In this document: positions 12,172 through 25,640 of the stretch, one piece after another
Position numbering within the stretch: the stretch's first letter is position 1
Layout: every line of letters starts with the position of its first letter
DNA from: Paraburkholderia humisilvae
GTDB lineage: Bacteria; Pseudomonadota; Gammaproteobacteria; Burkholderiales; Burkholderiaceae
Direction of reading: 5' to 3'
NCBI RefSeq assembly: GCF_902859855.1
Contig: NZ_CADIKH010000002.1
Coordinates: 278,880-342,879, forward strand
DNA: 64,000 bases
Translations under genes and position numbers: made by a program
Notes under the pieces: generated by a model
Seen by the model: only the letters and a program-made list of their open reading frames with translations
Database searches by the model: none
What the model was told of the DNA's origin: nothing

Positions 12172-13338
12172 ATGTCGCTGCAACCTAGCCAGCCGAGGCT
12201 TGCAATGGTCGCCGGCGAACCGTCCGGCGACATCCTCGGCGCCGCGCTGCTCGATGGCCTCGCGGCCCGGCTGCCCGCCGCGCGCAGTTATGGTATCGGC
12301 GGGCCGCGCATGATCGCGCACGGCTTCGACGCGCATTTCCCGATGGAAAAGCTGACGGTGCGCGGCTACGTCGAAGCACTGCGGCACATCCCCGAGATTC
12401 TCGGCATTCGCAACGAACTCAAACGCCAACTGCTGGCGGATCCGCCCGACGCATTCGTCGGCGTCGACGCGCCGGACTTCAATTTCGGCCTCGAACACGC
12501 GCTGCGCGAGCACGGCATTCCGACCGTGCATCTCGTTTGCCCGTCGATCTGGGCGTGGCGCGGCGGGCGTATCAAGAAGATCGTCAAAGCGGTCGACCAT
12601 ATGCTGTGCGTGTTTCCGTTCGAGAAGCCGCTGCTCGAGAAGGCGGGCGTTGCCGCGACCTATGTCGGCCATCCGCTCGCCGACCAGATTCCGCTCGAAC
12701 CCGACGTTGCCGGCGCGCGCGCGACGCTCGGCCTGCCTGCTAGCGGCCCGGTGATCGGCGTGCTGCCCGGTAGCCGTCGCTCCGAGATCGAACTGATCGG
12801 CTCGACGTTCTTCGACGCGATGGCGCTGATGCAGCAGCGCGAGCCGGACGTGCGTTTTGTGATGCCCGCTGCGACGCCCGCGCTGCGCGAACTGCTGAAG
12901 CCGCTCGTCGATGCGCACCCGCAACTGGCGCTGACCCTGATCGATGGCAACGCGCAGCTCGCGATGACGGCCGCCGACGCGCTGCTGGTCAAGAGCGGCA
13001 CGGTGACGCTCGAAGCGGCACTGCTGAAAAAGCCGATGGTGATTTCGTACAAGGTGCCGTGGCTGACCGGGCAGATCATGCGGCGGCAAGGCTATCTGCC
13101 GTATGTCGGCTTGCCGAACATCCTCGCGGGACGCTTTGTCGTGCCCGAAATCCTGCAGCATTTCGCGACGCCGCAAGCGCTCGCCGATGCGACGCTCACC
13201 CAGTTGCGGGACGAAGCAAACCGGCGCACGCTGACGGAAATCTTCACGGAAATGCATCACGTGCTGAAACAGAACACCGCACAACGTGCGGCGCAAGCCG
13301 TCGCGCAGATTGTCGAATCACGCAAAGGGCGGCCATGA
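12172..13338 (+). CDS. lpxB: Lipid-A-disaccharide synthase
   Basis: Glycosyltransferase family 19 enzyme that joins UDP-2,3-diacylglucosamine and lipid X into the disaccharide core of lipid A at the inner membrane. The 388-residue product opens with [13 protein letters not shown], has the [13 protein letters not shown] block and the [12 protein letters not shown] nucleotide-binding segment typical of LpxB. Its stop overlaps the start of rnhB in an ATGA arrangement, indicating coupling. Confidence 0.96.
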   Translation: MSLQPSQPRLAMVAGEPSGDILGAALLDGLAARLPAARSYGIGGPRMIAHGFDAHFPMEKLTVRGYVEALRHIPEILGIRNELKRQLLADPPDAFVGVDAPDFNFGLEHALREHGIPTVHLVCPSIWAWRGGRIKKIVKAVDHMLCVFPFEKPLLEKAGVAATYVGHPLADQIPLEPDVAGARATLGLPASGPVIGVLPGSRRSEIELIGSTFFDAMALMQQREPDVRFVMPAATPALRELLKPLVDAHPQLALTLIDGNAQLAMTAADALLVKSGTVTLEAALLKKPMVISYKVPWLTGQIMRRQGYLPYVGLPNILAGRFVVPEILQHFATPQALADATLTQLRDEANRRTLTEIFTEMHHVLKQNTAQRAAQAVAQIVESRKGRP

Positions 13339-14126
13339 GCGATAAGCCGCCGCGCGGCACGAAGGCCACCGCTGCAAAAGCCGCTAACACCGCCAAACCG
13401 GGCAGCACGGTGGTTGTTCTGCAGCCGGGGCTCGACTTCGAGTCGCCGCTCGATATCGTCTGCGGTGTCGATGAGGCAGGGCGCGGGCCGCTCGCGGGGC
13501 CGGTGGTGGCCGCCGCGGTCGTTCTTGATCCGAAGCGGCGCATTCGCGGCCTCGACGATTCGAAGGTGCTCACCGCGAAGAAGCGCGAAGCGCTGTATGA
13601 CAAGATCGTCGAGCGGTCGCTTGCCTGGTGTGTCGCGTCGGCGTCGGTCGAAGAGATCGATACGCTGAATATCCTGCATGCGACCATGCTTGCGATGAAG
13701 CGCGCGGTCGAAGGGCTGTCGATGGTGCCGACGCTCGCGAAGATCGACGGTAACCGCTGCCCGGTGCTGAACGTGCGCAGCGAGGCGATTGTCAGCGGCG
13801 ATGCGTTGGTGCCCTGCATTTCGGCTGCGTCGATTCTCGCGAAGGTCACGCGCGACCGGATGTTGATGGAATTGCATCAGGCGTTTCCGATGTATGGGTT
13901 TAACGCCCATGTGGGCTACGGGACGCCGCAGCATCTGCTCGCGCTGCGCGAACATGGCCCTTGCGAGCATCATCGGCGGTCGTTCGCGCCGGTGCGTGAA
14001 GCGCATCTTCGGCTCGGGTCGGCGCCCAATCGTCTGCCGCCGGAAACCGCGGTGGTCGAGCCGACTGCATTCGGCGCCGATGTGTTCGACGGTGCTTCAC
14101 TGGACCTCGATCGCCCGCCGTTCTGA
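13335..14126 (+). CDS. rnhB: Ribonuclease HII
   Basis: Endonuclease that cuts the RNA strand of RNA-DNA hybrids and starts removal of single ribonucleotides from DNA. The 263-residue product has the metal-binding [14 protein letters not shown] motif (Asp46, Glu47), KIDGN with Asp138, and a later conserved TRD. It carries an N-terminal extension of about 40 residues, rich in Lys, Ala and Thr, and a C-terminal extension after the catalytic domain; such tails are common in this order. The ATG at 13335 overlaps the lpxB stop. Confidence 0.95.
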   Translation: MSDKPPRGTKATAAKAANTAKPGSTVVVLQPGLDFESPLDIVCGVDEAGRGPLAGPVVAAAVVLDPKRRIRGLDDSKVLTAKKREALYDKIVERSLAWCVASASVEEIDTLNILHATMLAMKRAVEGLSMVPTLAKIDGNRCPVLNVRSEAIVSGDALVPCISAASILAKVTRDRMLMELHQAFPMYGFNAHVGYGTPQHLLALREHGPCEHHRRSFAPVREAHLRLGSAPNRLPPETAVVEPTAFGADVFDGASLDLDRPPF

Positions 14127-14240
14127 TCCCGCGCGTTTGGCCGTGGCATTGGGGCGCGGCAGTCGCATGCGTGGTGCACCCAAGATGAGCAGCCGGTTCT
14201 CAAGCCATTCCGTGAAAGCCCCTGACGTGAAAGCCCTGAC

Positions 14241-15026
14241 GTGAAATCCATCACCTCGCGCGACAATCCACTCTACAAACGCCTGAAGGCGCTCGCGGGC
14301 TCGACGCATCAGCAGCGCCGCAGCGCGCATGCGCTGCTCGAAGGGTTTCATCTGGCGAGCGCGTATCTCGATGCCGCGGGTCAACCGGATACCTGTGTGG
14401 TGACCGAAGGCGCGTTACGTCACGACGAAGCACAGGCGATCGTTGCGCGCATCGACGCAGCGCGGATCGTTACGCTGCCTGATGCGTTGTTCGGCCAGCT
14501 ATCGAACGTCGTCAACGGCGTGGGTATGCTGCTGCTGGTCGAGCGGCCCGCCGTGCCGATGCCTGAGCGTGTGACGCAGAGCTGTGTCGTGCTCGATGGC
14601 GTGCAGGACGCGGGCAACGTCGGTTCAATTCTGCGTAGCGCGGCGGCGGCCGGGATCGGCGATGTGTTCTGCGGCCCGGGCACTGCGTACGCATGGGCAT
14701 CGAAGGTGCTGCGCTCGGCCATGGGCGCGCATTTTCTGCTGCGCATTCACGAAGACATTGAACCGCAGGCGTTAGTCGAACGGCTTGCTGTGCCGGTCGC
14801 GATCACCGATTCGCATGGCGCGCAGGCACTCTACGATTGCGACCTGTCCGGGCCGCTTGCGTGGGTGTTCGGCAACGAAGGGGCGGGCGTGTCGCAGGTG
14901 TGGCGGGCAGCGGTCACGCATCGCGTGACGATTCCGCAGCCAGGCGGGATGGAGTCGCTGAACGTGGCGGCGGCTGCCGCCGTATGCCTGTTCGAACAGT
15001 GCCGGCAGCAGCGCGCGCGCACATGA
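14241..15026 (+). CDS. TrmH/SpoU family RNA 2'-O-methyltransferase
   Basis: Predicted S-adenosylmethionine-dependent ribose methyltransferase acting on tRNA or rRNA. The 261-residue product has an N-terminal substrate-binding domain (SRDNPLYKRLKALA) and the SPOUT trefoil-knot motifs: VLDGVQDAGNVGSILRSA (motif 1), VFGNEGAGVS (motif 2) and IPQPGGMESLNVAAAAAVCLFE-like motif 3. The start is GTG at 14241, since the family N-terminus KSITSRDNP follows directly. The exact target nucleotide cannot be told from sequence. It is the last gene of the plus-strand run and converges on ppsR. Confidence 0.88.
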   Translation: MKSITSRDNPLYKRLKALAGSTHQQRRSAHALLEGFHLASAYLDAAGQPDTCVVTEGALRHDEAQAIVARIDAARIVTLPDALFGQLSNVVNGVGMLLLVERPAVPMPERVTQSCVVLDGVQDAGNVGSILRSAAAAGIGDVFCGPGTAYAWASKVLRSAMGAHFLLRIHEDIEPQALVERLAVPVAITDSHGAQALYDCDLSGPLAWVFGNEGAGVSQVWRAAVTHRVTIPQPGGMESLNVAAAAAVCLFEQCRQQRART

Positions 15027-15101
15027 CGCTAGCGTCCGTGGGGCGGCGTCCATGCTCGTGCGTGTGGAGCGGTCGGCGGATCGCTCGAAAAAGAGGCTGC
15101 G

Positions 15102-15917
15102 TCAATACGATGGCCGGTCGAGCCTGATTTCCTGCAGGATCGTGGTCGCGATTTCCTCGATCGACTTGTGCGTCGACGACAGCCATTTGATGCCTTCGCG
15201 CCGCATCATCGCTTCGGCTTCGTTGATTTCGTAGCGGCAACTTTCGAGCGATGCATACTTGCTGCCCGGGCGCCGTTCGTTGCGGATCTCGGCAAGGCGC
15301 TGCGGATCGATCGACAAGCCGAACATTTTGTCGCGATGCGCGAGCAGCGGCGTCGGCAGCTTGCCGCGTTCGAAGTCTTCAGGGATCAACGGATAGTTTG
15401 CGGCCTTCACGCCGTACTGCATCGCGAGGTAGAGGCTCGTCGGCGTTTTGCCGCTGCGCGACACGCCGACCAGAATCACGTCCGCTTCAGCAAGGTTGCG
15501 GTTCGACTGGCCGTCGTCGTGCGCGAGCGAGAAGTTGATCGCTTCGATGCGGTTCTTGTATTCCTCGGTGTCGGCGTTCTGGTGCCCGCGGCCCATCGCG
15601 TGGCTCGACTTCAGTTCCAGTTCCTGCTCGAGCGGCTCGACGAAGGTCTGGAACATATCGAGCACGAGCGCATTGGAATCCTTGACGATCTGGTTCGAAC
15701 CGCTGTTCACGAGCGTCGTGAATACGATCGGCCGGCGGCCTTCCTGACGGCCCGCTTCGTTGATCTTCTCGAGCGTCGCGTAGGCTTTTTCAACCGAATC
15801 GACGAACGGCACGCGCACGAGCCGGAATTTCTGGTCGAACTGGGAGAGGATCGAGTGCGCGAAAGTTTCGGCAGTGATCCCGGTACCGTCGGAAACGATG
15901 AATACGGTGGGCGGCAT
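15102..15917 (-). CDS. ppsR: PEP synthase regulatory protein (bifunctional kinase/pyrophosphorylase)
   Basis: DUF299-family protein that inactivates phosphoenolpyruvate synthase by ADP-dependent phosphorylation of its active-site threonine and reactivates it by phosphate-dependent dephosphorylation. The 271-residue product opens with [14 protein letters not shown] and carries the P-loop GVSRSGKT at 151-158. It is transcribed divergently from ppsA, its expected target, across a 411-base region. Identification is secure from motifs and context. Confidence 0.93.
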   Translation of the reverse strand: MPPTVFIVSDGTGITAETFAHSILSQFDQKFRLVRVPFVDSVEKAYATLEKINEAGRQEGRRPIVFTTLVNSGSNQIVKDSNALVLDMFQTFVEPLEQELELKSSHAMGRGHQNADTEEYKNRIEAINFSLAHDDGQSNRNLAEADVILVGVSRSGKTPTSLYLAMQYGVKAANYPLIPEDFERGKLPTPLLAHRDKMFGLSIDPQRLAEIRNERRPGSKYASLESCRYEINEAEAMMRREGIKWLSSTHKSIEEIATTILQEIRLDRPSY

Positions 15918-16138
15918 CAGTCTGGAAGGGAACGTGAGTGGCGCAAACCACTCGAATTAAGCGCGGCGTACACATTCCACAGGAAATGGCATGCGCCGTG
16001 CACGCGAGCGACCCGCCGATGCAGCGCAAACGCCCGCCGGCCGGGCTTCTGCGCGATTTCGCGCGCGTTTGCGCCGCTTATCGCACACGACTTCGCACCA
16101 TTGTTGGCCGACCGGCACATTTCGAGGAATCGGCACGG

Positions 16139-16144
16139 TAGAAT
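16139..16144 (+). promoter_or_regulatory. Possible ppsA promoter -10
   Basis: TAGAAT lies just before the large inverted repeat and would place the transcript start near 16150. No good -35 hexamer is seen at the right distance, so this is tentative. Confidence 0.3.
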
Positions 16145-16148
16145 AGCG

Positions 16149-16242
16149 GCAACCTGTTGGATAAGCAATTGCAAGCAAACCGAAGGCCAGGCGCGGCCAA
16201 GCCTTGGTTACCGCATCGGCGATTGCTTTTCCAACAGGTTGC
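16149..16242 (+). repeat. Long inverted repeat in the ppsA leader
   Basis: Arms at 16149-16172 and 16219-16242 are reverse complements at 22 of 24 positions; each contains CAACCTGTTGG or its complement CCAACAGGTTG. The 46-base spacer pairs further on itself (AACCGAAGGC against GCCTTGGTT), so the RNA could fold as one long imperfect hairpin of about 94 bases. It ends 86 bases before the ppsA start codon. Confidence 0.6.
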
Positions 16243-16328
16243 GCAAGACGCGCGAACGCTTCTTATAAGCGCCGCACGTGCAAGCCCACTTGCGCAATCG
16301 AGCATTTCTTCCACTCTTAGGGGCTTGT

Positions 16329-18731
<2,403 letters not shown>

Positions 18732-18852
18732 GCACGATGCATCGTTCGGGCGGCGTTTCTGCGCAAGCGCCGCTTGCGAGCGCTCATTGAGCGCGAGTCG
18801 ATGTGCCGCTCGGCGTCAAATCGTTTCCAGATTCGCGCTGAGTTCGTGCTAT

Positions 18853-18880
18853 AAACACCCCGGATCGTTCCGGGGTGTTT
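18853..18880 (+). terminator. Terminator hairpin after ppsA
   Basis: A perfect 11-bp stem (AAACACCCCGG / CCGGGGTGTTT) with loop ATCGTT, followed by TACTTTG. It lies 121 bases after the ppsA stop and directly upstream of the nfeD Shine-Dalgarno, so it separates the two units. Confidence 0.65.
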
Positions 18881-18898
18881 TACTTTGGGGAGGCCAAC

Positions 18899-19369
18899 GT
18901 GGTGCTAGCGGGGGTGTTCTGGTGGATCGGCGCGGGCGTGCTGATCCTGCTCGAACTGATGATCGGCACGTTTTATCTGCTTATGGTCGCGCTCGGCTTT
19001 ATTGCCGCGGCGCTGGTCCGCCTCGCCGGCGCACCGGTGCCGGCACAGTTCGCGGTGGCGGCGCTCGTCGCGCTGGTCGCGGTCGCGATTTTGCGGCGTT
19101 CGCGTTTCGGCCGCCGCAAGCGCGTGGACGCGGCGCAAAACCCCGATGTGAATCTCGATATCGGCGCTACGCTGACGGTGCCCGAGTGGCATGAGCGCCG
19201 CGCACGCGCGCAGTATCGCGGCGCGGCGTGGGATGTCGAACTTGCGCCGGGCGAGCCGGAGGATGCGCGCGTGTACCAGGTTGTCGCGCTGCGCGGCAGT
19301 TGTCTGGTTGTGGTCGCGAGCCGGCCTGCCGCCGGCGCGACGGGCGCGGCCCATACGCCGGCGCAGTAG
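18899..19369 (+). CDS. NfeD family membrane protein
   Basis: Short NfeD-type protein: a few hydrophobic helices at the N-terminus (WWIGAGVLILLELMIG and two more segments within the first 75 residues) and a C-terminal OB-fold domain (about 90-145, ending in the VVALRGSCLVV strand). NfeD proteins work with SPFH/stomatin proteins in membrane microdomains, and the next gene encodes one. GTG at 18899 was chosen because GGGGAGG precedes it by about 6 bases; an earlier in-frame GTG at 18875 lies inside the terminator hairpin. 156 residues. Confidence 0.88.
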   Translation: MVLAGVFWWIGAGVLILLELMIGTFYLLMVALGFIAAALVRLAGAPVPAQFAVAALVALVAVAILRRSRFGRRKRVDAAQNPDVNLDIGATLTVPEWHERRARAQYRGAAWDVELAPGEPEDARVYQVVALRGSCLVVVASRPAAGATGAAHTPAQ

Positions 19370-19467
19370 GCGCACTGCAATACGCACGGACCGGGCGCAC
19401 AATGAGCCGCCCACAAAACGAACTGAACGCATAACGAATCAACTCATAACGGACCCAAGGGGTGCAG

Positions 19468-20394
19468 ATGGAACCGACGATCTTCGCAGTCGTGCTTCTG
19501 ATCATTGTGATCGCAGTGATCAGCAAAACAATCAAGATCGTGCCGCAGCAGCATGCATGGATTGTCGAGCGGCTCGGTCGGTATTACGCGACGTTGTCGC
19601 CAGGCGCGACCCTCGTCGTGCCATTTATCGACCGGATCGCGTACAAACACGTGCTGAAGGAAATTCCGCTTGAAGTGCCGAGTCAGGTCTGCATCACGCG
19701 CGACAACACGCAATTGCAGGTGGACGGTGTGCTGTACTTCCAGGTGACCGACCCGATGAAGGCGTCGTACGGATCGAGCAACTTCGTGTTCGCGATTACC
19801 CAGTTGTCACAGACCACGCTGCGCTCGGTGATCGGCAAGCTCGAACTCGACAAGACCTTCGAGGAACGGGACTTCATCAATCACAGCATCGTTTCGGCGC
19901 TCGACGAAGCCGCCTCGAACTGGGGCGTGAAGGTGCTGCGCTATGAAATCAAGGATCTGACGCCGCCGAAGGAGATTCTGCATGCGATGCAGCAGCAGAT
20001 CACCGCGGAGCGCGAAAAGCGCGCGCTGATCGCGGCGTCCGAAGGACGCAAGCAGGAGCAGATCAATATCGCGTCGGGCGGCCGCGAGGCGTCGATTCAG
20101 AAGTCCGAAGGCGAGCGGCAAGCGGCGATCAATCAGGCGCAAGGGCAGGCCGCTGCGATTCTCGCGGTGGCCGAAGCGAACGCCCAGGCCATTCAGAAGA
20201 TCGCCGCGGCGATCCAGTCGACGGGCGGCATGGAAGCCGTGAACCTGAAAGTGGCCGAGCAGTACGTGAATGCGTTTGCGAATCTGGCGAAGCAAGGCAA
20301 TACGCTGATTGTTCCGGGTAACCTCGCGGACATGAGTTCGATGATCGCGTCAGCGCTCACGATCGTCAAACAGCAGAAGGGCGCGACCGCCTGA
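19468..20394 (+). CDS. SPFH/stomatin-like membrane protein (QmcA-like)
   Basis: Band-7 family protein with one N-terminal membrane helix (about 4-22), then the SPFH domain (PQQHAWIVERLGRYY through the VDGVLYFQVTDP strand) and a long alanine/glutamate-rich coiled coil (about 180-260) that drives oligomer formation. It is expected to form a large membrane-anchored ring that organises proteases such as FtsH. ATG at 19468 follows AAGGGG by about 6 bases. Pairing with nfeD just upstream is the classic arrangement. 308 residues; precise cellular role is inferred. Confidence 0.9.
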   Translation: MEPTIFAVVLLIIVIAVISKTIKIVPQQHAWIVERLGRYYATLSPGATLVVPFIDRIAYKHVLKEIPLEVPSQVCITRDNTQLQVDGVLYFQVTDPMKASYGSSNFVFAITQLSQTTLRSVIGKLELDKTFEERDFINHSIVSALDEAASNWGVKVLRYEIKDLTPPKEILHAMQQQITAEREKRALIAASEGRKQEQINIASGGREASIQKSEGERQAAINQAQGQAAAILAVAEANAQAIQKIAAAIQSTGGMEAVNLKVAEQYVNAFANLAKQGNTLIVPGNLADMSSMIASALTIVKQQKGATA

Positions 20395-20435
20395 ATCTGT
20401 ACCCGGTCAGATCAGGTTGGCGAAGAAGGCCGGCA

Positions 20436-20882
20436 TCAACTCGGCGTGCGCATCAGCCGTGCCTTCTCGCGCTCCCAATCGCGCTTCTTCTCGGTTTCGC
20501 GTTTGTCGTGCAGCTTCTTGCCCTTCGCCAGGCCGATTTCGCATTTGACGCGGCCGTCCTTGTAGTGAAAGTTCAGCGGTACGAGGGTATAGCCGCGCTG
20601 CTCGACCTTGCCGATCAGCTTGCTGATTTCCGCCGCATGCAAAAGCAGTTTGCGCGTGCGGACCGGATCGGGGGTGATGTGCGTCGACGCTTCGGGCAAT
20701 GGGCTGATGTGCGTGCCGATCAGAAACAGCTCCGCGTTCTTGATGACGACGTAGCCTTCCTTGATCTGCCCGCGGCCGGCGCGCAGCGCCTTGACTTCCC
20801 ATCCTTCGAGCACGAGTCCGGCTTCGTAGCGTTCTTCGATGAAGTAATCGAAGAACGCTTTCCTGTTGTCGATGATGCTCAT
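20436..20882 (-). CDS. smpB: SsrA-binding protein SmpB
   Basis: Binds tmRNA and delivers it to stalled ribosomes for trans-translation. The 148-residue product has the oligonucleotide-binding core with [33 protein letters not shown] and [30 protein letters not shown] segments (each seen in order), and the basic C-terminal tail ([13 protein letters not shown]) that enters the ribosomal A site and mRNA channel. It converges on the SPFH gene and is divergent from ratA, an order conserved in many proteobacteria. Confidence 0.96.
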   Translation of the reverse strand: MSIIDNRKAFFDYFIEERYEAGLVLEGWEVKALRAGRGQIKEGYVVIKNAELFLIGTHISPLPEASTHITPDPVRTRKLLLHAAEISKLIGKVEQRGYTLVPLNFHYKDGRVKCEIGLAKGKKLHDKRETEKKRDWEREKARLMRTPS

Positions 20883-20905
20883 GAATGGAAAATGCCTAAC
20901 TCGTT

Positions 20906-20921
20906 TAAAATCACGATTTTA
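20906..20921. promoter_or_regulatory. AT-rich palindrome between smpB and ratA
   Basis: TAAAATC-AC-GATTTTA is a perfect 7-bp inverted repeat in the divergent smpB/ratA region. Each arm offers a TAAAAT -10-like hexamer, so it may be overlapping divergent promoters rather than an operator. Confidence 0.35.
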
Positions 20922-21026
20922 GCAAAGCGAAGCCGGAAAGCCGCCTCGCTTTTACGCGATTTTTATCCGTTTGCGTCGTTTTCCTGTTGATTTGCATGTT
21001 TCCTTCCGCCGCGCGCCGTTGAATTT

Positions 21027-21464
21027 ATGGCAGATGTCCAGAAAACCGTATTGATACGCCACTCGGCGGAACAGATGTTCGACCTCGTCACCGACGTCGC
21101 CGACTACCCCAATTTCCTGCCGTGGTGTGGCGGTGTCGAAATTCGCCAGCAGGACGAGAACGGCATGGAAGCGAGAATCGACATCAACTTCAAGGGCATC
21201 AAGCAGCATTTCGCCACACACAACACGCAGCAGCGCCCGTCGCGCATCGATATGGAATTCGCCGACGGGCCGTTTCGCAAGTTCACCGGGTTCTGGCGTT
21301 TCACGCCGTTGCGCGCGGACGCGTGCAAGATCGAGTTCGCGCTGCACTACGAGTTCTCGAACATCATCCTCGAGAAGCTGATTGGCCCGGTATTTAGCCA
21401 TATTGCGAACACGTTCGTCGAATCGTTCGTGAAGCGCGCGGACCAGCGCTACGGCAAGGGATGA
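21027..21464 (+). CDS. ratA: RatA family START/coenzyme Q-binding protein
   Basis: Polyketide cyclase/START-fold protein of the RatA/Coq10 family. E. coli RatA was reported to interfere with 70S ribosome assembly, while the eukaryotic Coq10 relatives bind ubiquinone; the role here could be either. The 145-residue product opens with VQKTVLIRHSAEQMFDLV and has DYPNFLPWCGGVEI, the family hallmark. It overlaps the next gene by ATGA and forms the conserved smpB-ratA-rnfH block. Confidence 0.9.
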   Translation: MADVQKTVLIRHSAEQMFDLVTDVADYPNFLPWCGGVEIRQQDENGMEARIDINFKGIKQHFATHNTQQRPSRIDMEFADGPFRKFTGFWRFTPLRADACKIEFALHYEFSNIILEKLIGPVFSHIANTFVESFVKRADQRYGKG

Positions 21465-21793
21465 GCATGGGCCTTTCGATCGATGTCTGTTACGCGCTGC
21501 CGGACCGGCAGACACTGATCTCGCTCGAGTTGCCGCAAGGTGCGACGCTCAAGGAAGCGATCGATGCGAGCGGTATTTTGCAGCGCCATCCGGAGATCGA
21601 TCTGACGAAGCAGAAGGTCGGCGTGTTCGGCAAGCTCAAACCGCTCGATGCGGTGCTCGCCGATCACGATCGCGTCGAAATCTACCGTCCGCTGATCGTC
21701 GATCCGAAGCTCGCGCGGCAGCGGCGCGTCGAGAAGACGCGCAGCGAAGGGTCTGTCGAAGGGCGCAAATGGCTGCCGAAGGATTCGCGCTAG
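21461..21793 (+). CDS. RnfH family Ub-like protein
   Basis: UPF0125/RnfH (RatB) protein of the ubiquitin-like beta-grasp fold. The 110-residue product has SIDVCYALPDRQTLISLELP at the start, the VGVFGKLKPLDAVLADHDRVEIYRPL core and a basic C-terminus (DPKLARQRRVEKTR). Family function is not established; it is regularly the partner of ratA, with which it shares a 4-base overlap. The family assignment is firm, the function is not. Confidence 0.88.
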   Translation: MSMGLSIDVCYALPDRQTLISLELPQGATLKEAIDASGILQRHPEIDLTKQKVGVFGKLKPLDAVLADHDRVEIYRPLIVDPKLARQRRVEKTRSEGSVEGRKWLPKDSR

Positions 21794-21838
21794 CGCCGCG
21801 CTGCGCGTGGCCGGGGCGGCCGTGCATCGGGCATGCGC

Positions 21839-22819
21839 TCAGTGCACGGCGGGCTGCGACTCCTCTTCCAGCGACGCGTGTTTGGCGCCGTCGTCCGCAT
21901 GTTGCCGCACCGACCAACTGACGCCGGCCAGCAGCAGCAGAATGGCCGCGGTCTCCAGCGGGCGCGGCAAGCGGTGGTCGTAGATGAACGCGTAAAGCAG
22001 CGCGAACAGCGTTTCGAACACGATCAACTGGCCCGAGAGCGTGAGCGGCAGGCGCTTCGACGCGGCGTTCCACAAGCCGTTGCCGAGCCACGACGCACCG
22101 ATTGCGACCCCGAGATTCAGCATCCAGAACAGATGCCAGCGGGTGTCGACCGCCGGCGCGGTGACAAAGCCGGTCGGCAGCGCGGCCACGATAATCCACA
22201 GCGCTGCGCCGAGCAGGCCCGTCACGATGCCCCACAGCACCGACCATTCGCCGCCGCTGAAGTGGTCATTGCGTTGCAGATAGCGGGCGTTTTCGACCGC
22301 GAACCACGTCCACGATATGAGCGCGCCGACTGCGCATGCGAGCCCGGTGAGCTTCGTCAGGATGCTGCCGCCCGCAGTGGCGCTGTCGCCGGCCGTAAAA
22401 ACGTCGATGTTGATGCACGCGATGCCGGCTAGCACCATCGCGAGCGGCCAGACGAGCCGCGTGAGCGGCACCGCCCCGCGATCGGACCTGCCAAGCAGCG
22501 TCACGGTGACGGGCAGCACGCCGACAATCAACGATGCGGGTGCGATGCCCACCATATGAACCGCGCCCGTCACCAGCAGGTAGTAGAGCAGGTTGCCGGC
22601 TAACGCGAGTTTGACGAGCGCGGTGACATCCGCAGCCGTGATGCGCGAGAGCAGCGAGCGCGCGCTCGGCAACGCGGCGACCACCGAAACGATGCCGTAC
22701 ATCATGTAGCGGCCTGAACTCAGCAGCAGCGGCGAAAAATCGGACAGCAGCCGCGGCACAAGGAAAACCGTGCCCCACAACGCTCCAGCCATCATCCCGT
22801 ACATCACGCCGCGTCGCAT
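21839..22819 (-). CDS. DMT superfamily (EamA) transporter
   Basis: Integral membrane protein of 326 residues with about ten predicted helices arranged as two EamA repeats (first from MYGMMAGALWGTVFLVPRLL, second after the FTAGDSATAGG linker). DMT permeases export or import small metabolites such as amino acids; the substrate cannot be told here. The ATG at 22819 was chosen for its AAGG ribosome site about 8 bases upstream and because the protein then begins with a normal first helix. It stands alone, convergent with rnfH and divergent from guaB. Confidence 0.82.
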   Translation of the reverse strand: MRRGVMYGMMAGALWGTVFLVPRLLSDFSPLLLSSGRYMMYGIVSVVAALPSARSLLSRITAADVTALVKLALAGNLLYYLLVTGAVHMVGIAPASLIVGVLPVTVTLLGRSDRGAVPLTRLVWPLAMVLAGIACINIDVFTAGDSATAGGSILTKLTGLACAVGALISWTWFAVENARYLQRNDHFSGGEWSVLWGIVTGLLGAALWIIVAALPTGFVTAPAVDTRWHLFWMLNLGVAIGASWLGNGLWNAASKRLPLTLSGQLIVFETLFALLYAFIYDHRLPRPLETAAILLLLAGVSWSVRQHADDGAKHASLEEESQPAVH

Positions 22820-23113
22820 GTTGCTGCCTTGATCCAAAAAACTGAAAGAAAGTGCGCGCAGCATAACGCGGCGCGTATCGCCGGGTCTTGTTTCATTCTG
22901 CACACAGGCACAGGACGGCGAAGCGGCGGCCGATGTCAATCCGGTGTACCGATCCGGTGCCAATCCCACGTCAACCCGGCGATTTTCACAAACGAAAACG
23001 GACCGAACCGGACCTGAACGGAAAAGCGAATTCGGCGGCCGGCAGACGTGGAAAAAACGTGACGAAATTCGCTAACTTACTGTTCGAGCGATGAAAACCG
23101 GGGTGGTATCGCG

Positions 23114-24606
<1,493 letters not shown>

Positions 24607-24612
24607 TCGCCG

Positions 24613-25428
24613 ATGAAGCCGCTGCTGCGTGCCGTACTGATCATCGATGCGTTACTGCTGCTGGCGTTCGGACTGCTGTTTCTGCTGACGCCGTGGAAAT
24701 CGCTGTACGACGCGCTGCAGCTTGTGCAGACGGATCCGGTACTGGTCGGGCAGGGCTTCGGCATCGCGCTGATCGGGCTTGCGTGGCTTGCGCTTCATGC
24801 GTCGCTCGATGGCGCGTTGACCGCGACGGTCGCGAAAGTGGTGGGTCATGTGAACTGGCTCACGGCCGTGCTGATGCTGGTGTGGGTGGTCGGTCTGCGT
24901 ACGCCGTCGCTGACGGGCTTCGGGCAACTGATTGCGTTGGTGGTGGCGCTGCTGTTGTTGATTATCGGACTCGGCGGCGTGCGCCTCGCGGGTACAGTCA
25001 AGCTGCGCGACCGTGCGCGGTTGGCCGGAACGCCGGTCTCGACGCGCGCGGACAAGGCTGCTGCGCGGCAGGCGGCGAAAGACGCAAAGCAGCAAGCGAG
25101 GCGCGAAGCCAAGGCGCAGGCGGCGCTGGGTAGGGCGCCAGCGCCGGCCGCTTACGCGGTGGCGGAACCGGTTATTGAGCCGACGCTGTCGCCCCGTCAG
25201 GCGACTGTTATCGATCCGGCGACCGGCCACGCCGTTGATCCGGTCACAGGCCGGCCGGTTGACCCGGTGAGCGGACGTCGGCCGGAACCGGAGGTTGCTG
25301 CGGCGCCCGTACCCGGCCAGCCGGAGGCAGACGCGAAAGCGGATGCCGCCGTACGGGATGCGCGCGAAGAAGCGCGTCGGGAGGCGGCCGGGTCGCCAGG
25401 CGCACCGCGGCCGCCATTCCATGGATGA
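24613..25428 (+). CDS. Membrane protein of unknown function between guaB and guaA
   Basis: I do not recognise a named family. The 271-residue product has four predicted membrane helices in the first 130 residues (LLRAVLIIDALLLLAFGLLF, a second near 45-65, a third near 80-97, a fourth near 105-125). A cytosolic tail follows, rich in Ala, Arg, Lys and Glu. The tail carries three consecutive DPxTG/DPxSG-type repeats (DPATGHAV, DPVTGRPV, DPVSGRRP) at about 202-225. It begins 6 bases after guaB, so it is probably co-transcribed with it, yet nothing in it suggests a nucleotide enzyme. The long Ala/Arg tail resembles low-complexity regions and could bind nucleic acid or protein. Confidence 0.75.
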   Translation: MKPLLRAVLIIDALLLLAFGLLFLLTPWKSLYDALQLVQTDPVLVGQGFGIALIGLAWLALHASLDGALTATVAKVVGHVNWLTAVLMLVWVVGLRTPSLTGFGQLIALVVALLLLIIGLGGVRLAGTVKLRDRARLAGTPVSTRADKAAARQAAKDAKQQARREAKAQAALGRAPAPAAYAVAEPVIEPTLSPRQATVIDPATGHAVDPVTGRPVDPVSGRRPEPEVAAAPVPGQPEADAKADAAVRDAREEARREAAGSPGAPRPPFHG

Positions 25429-25640
25429 TGCGCTTGCAGTCGCGCCGCATCCCGCTGATCCCGCTGTCCGCCCACGTTTTGTGTTCCCGATGCGTCGAGC
25501 CGCCCGCGGCAACCCGTACCTTTTCCGTGAGGATCGAGCCCAGCCGGGTCGCCCGAAGGGCTTGAACCAAAAATATCCTGAATTGACGCCGCGCGCGATG
25601 CGCGGTTCTCCGTATCCGTTTCCATTCGATACCGCTCGCC

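Noticed and set aside
11278..13296. A 672-codon open frame on the minus strand opposite lpxA/lpxB
   Set aside because: Shadow of GC-rich codon use; rich in Arg/His, no domain, and the plus strand has clear genes.
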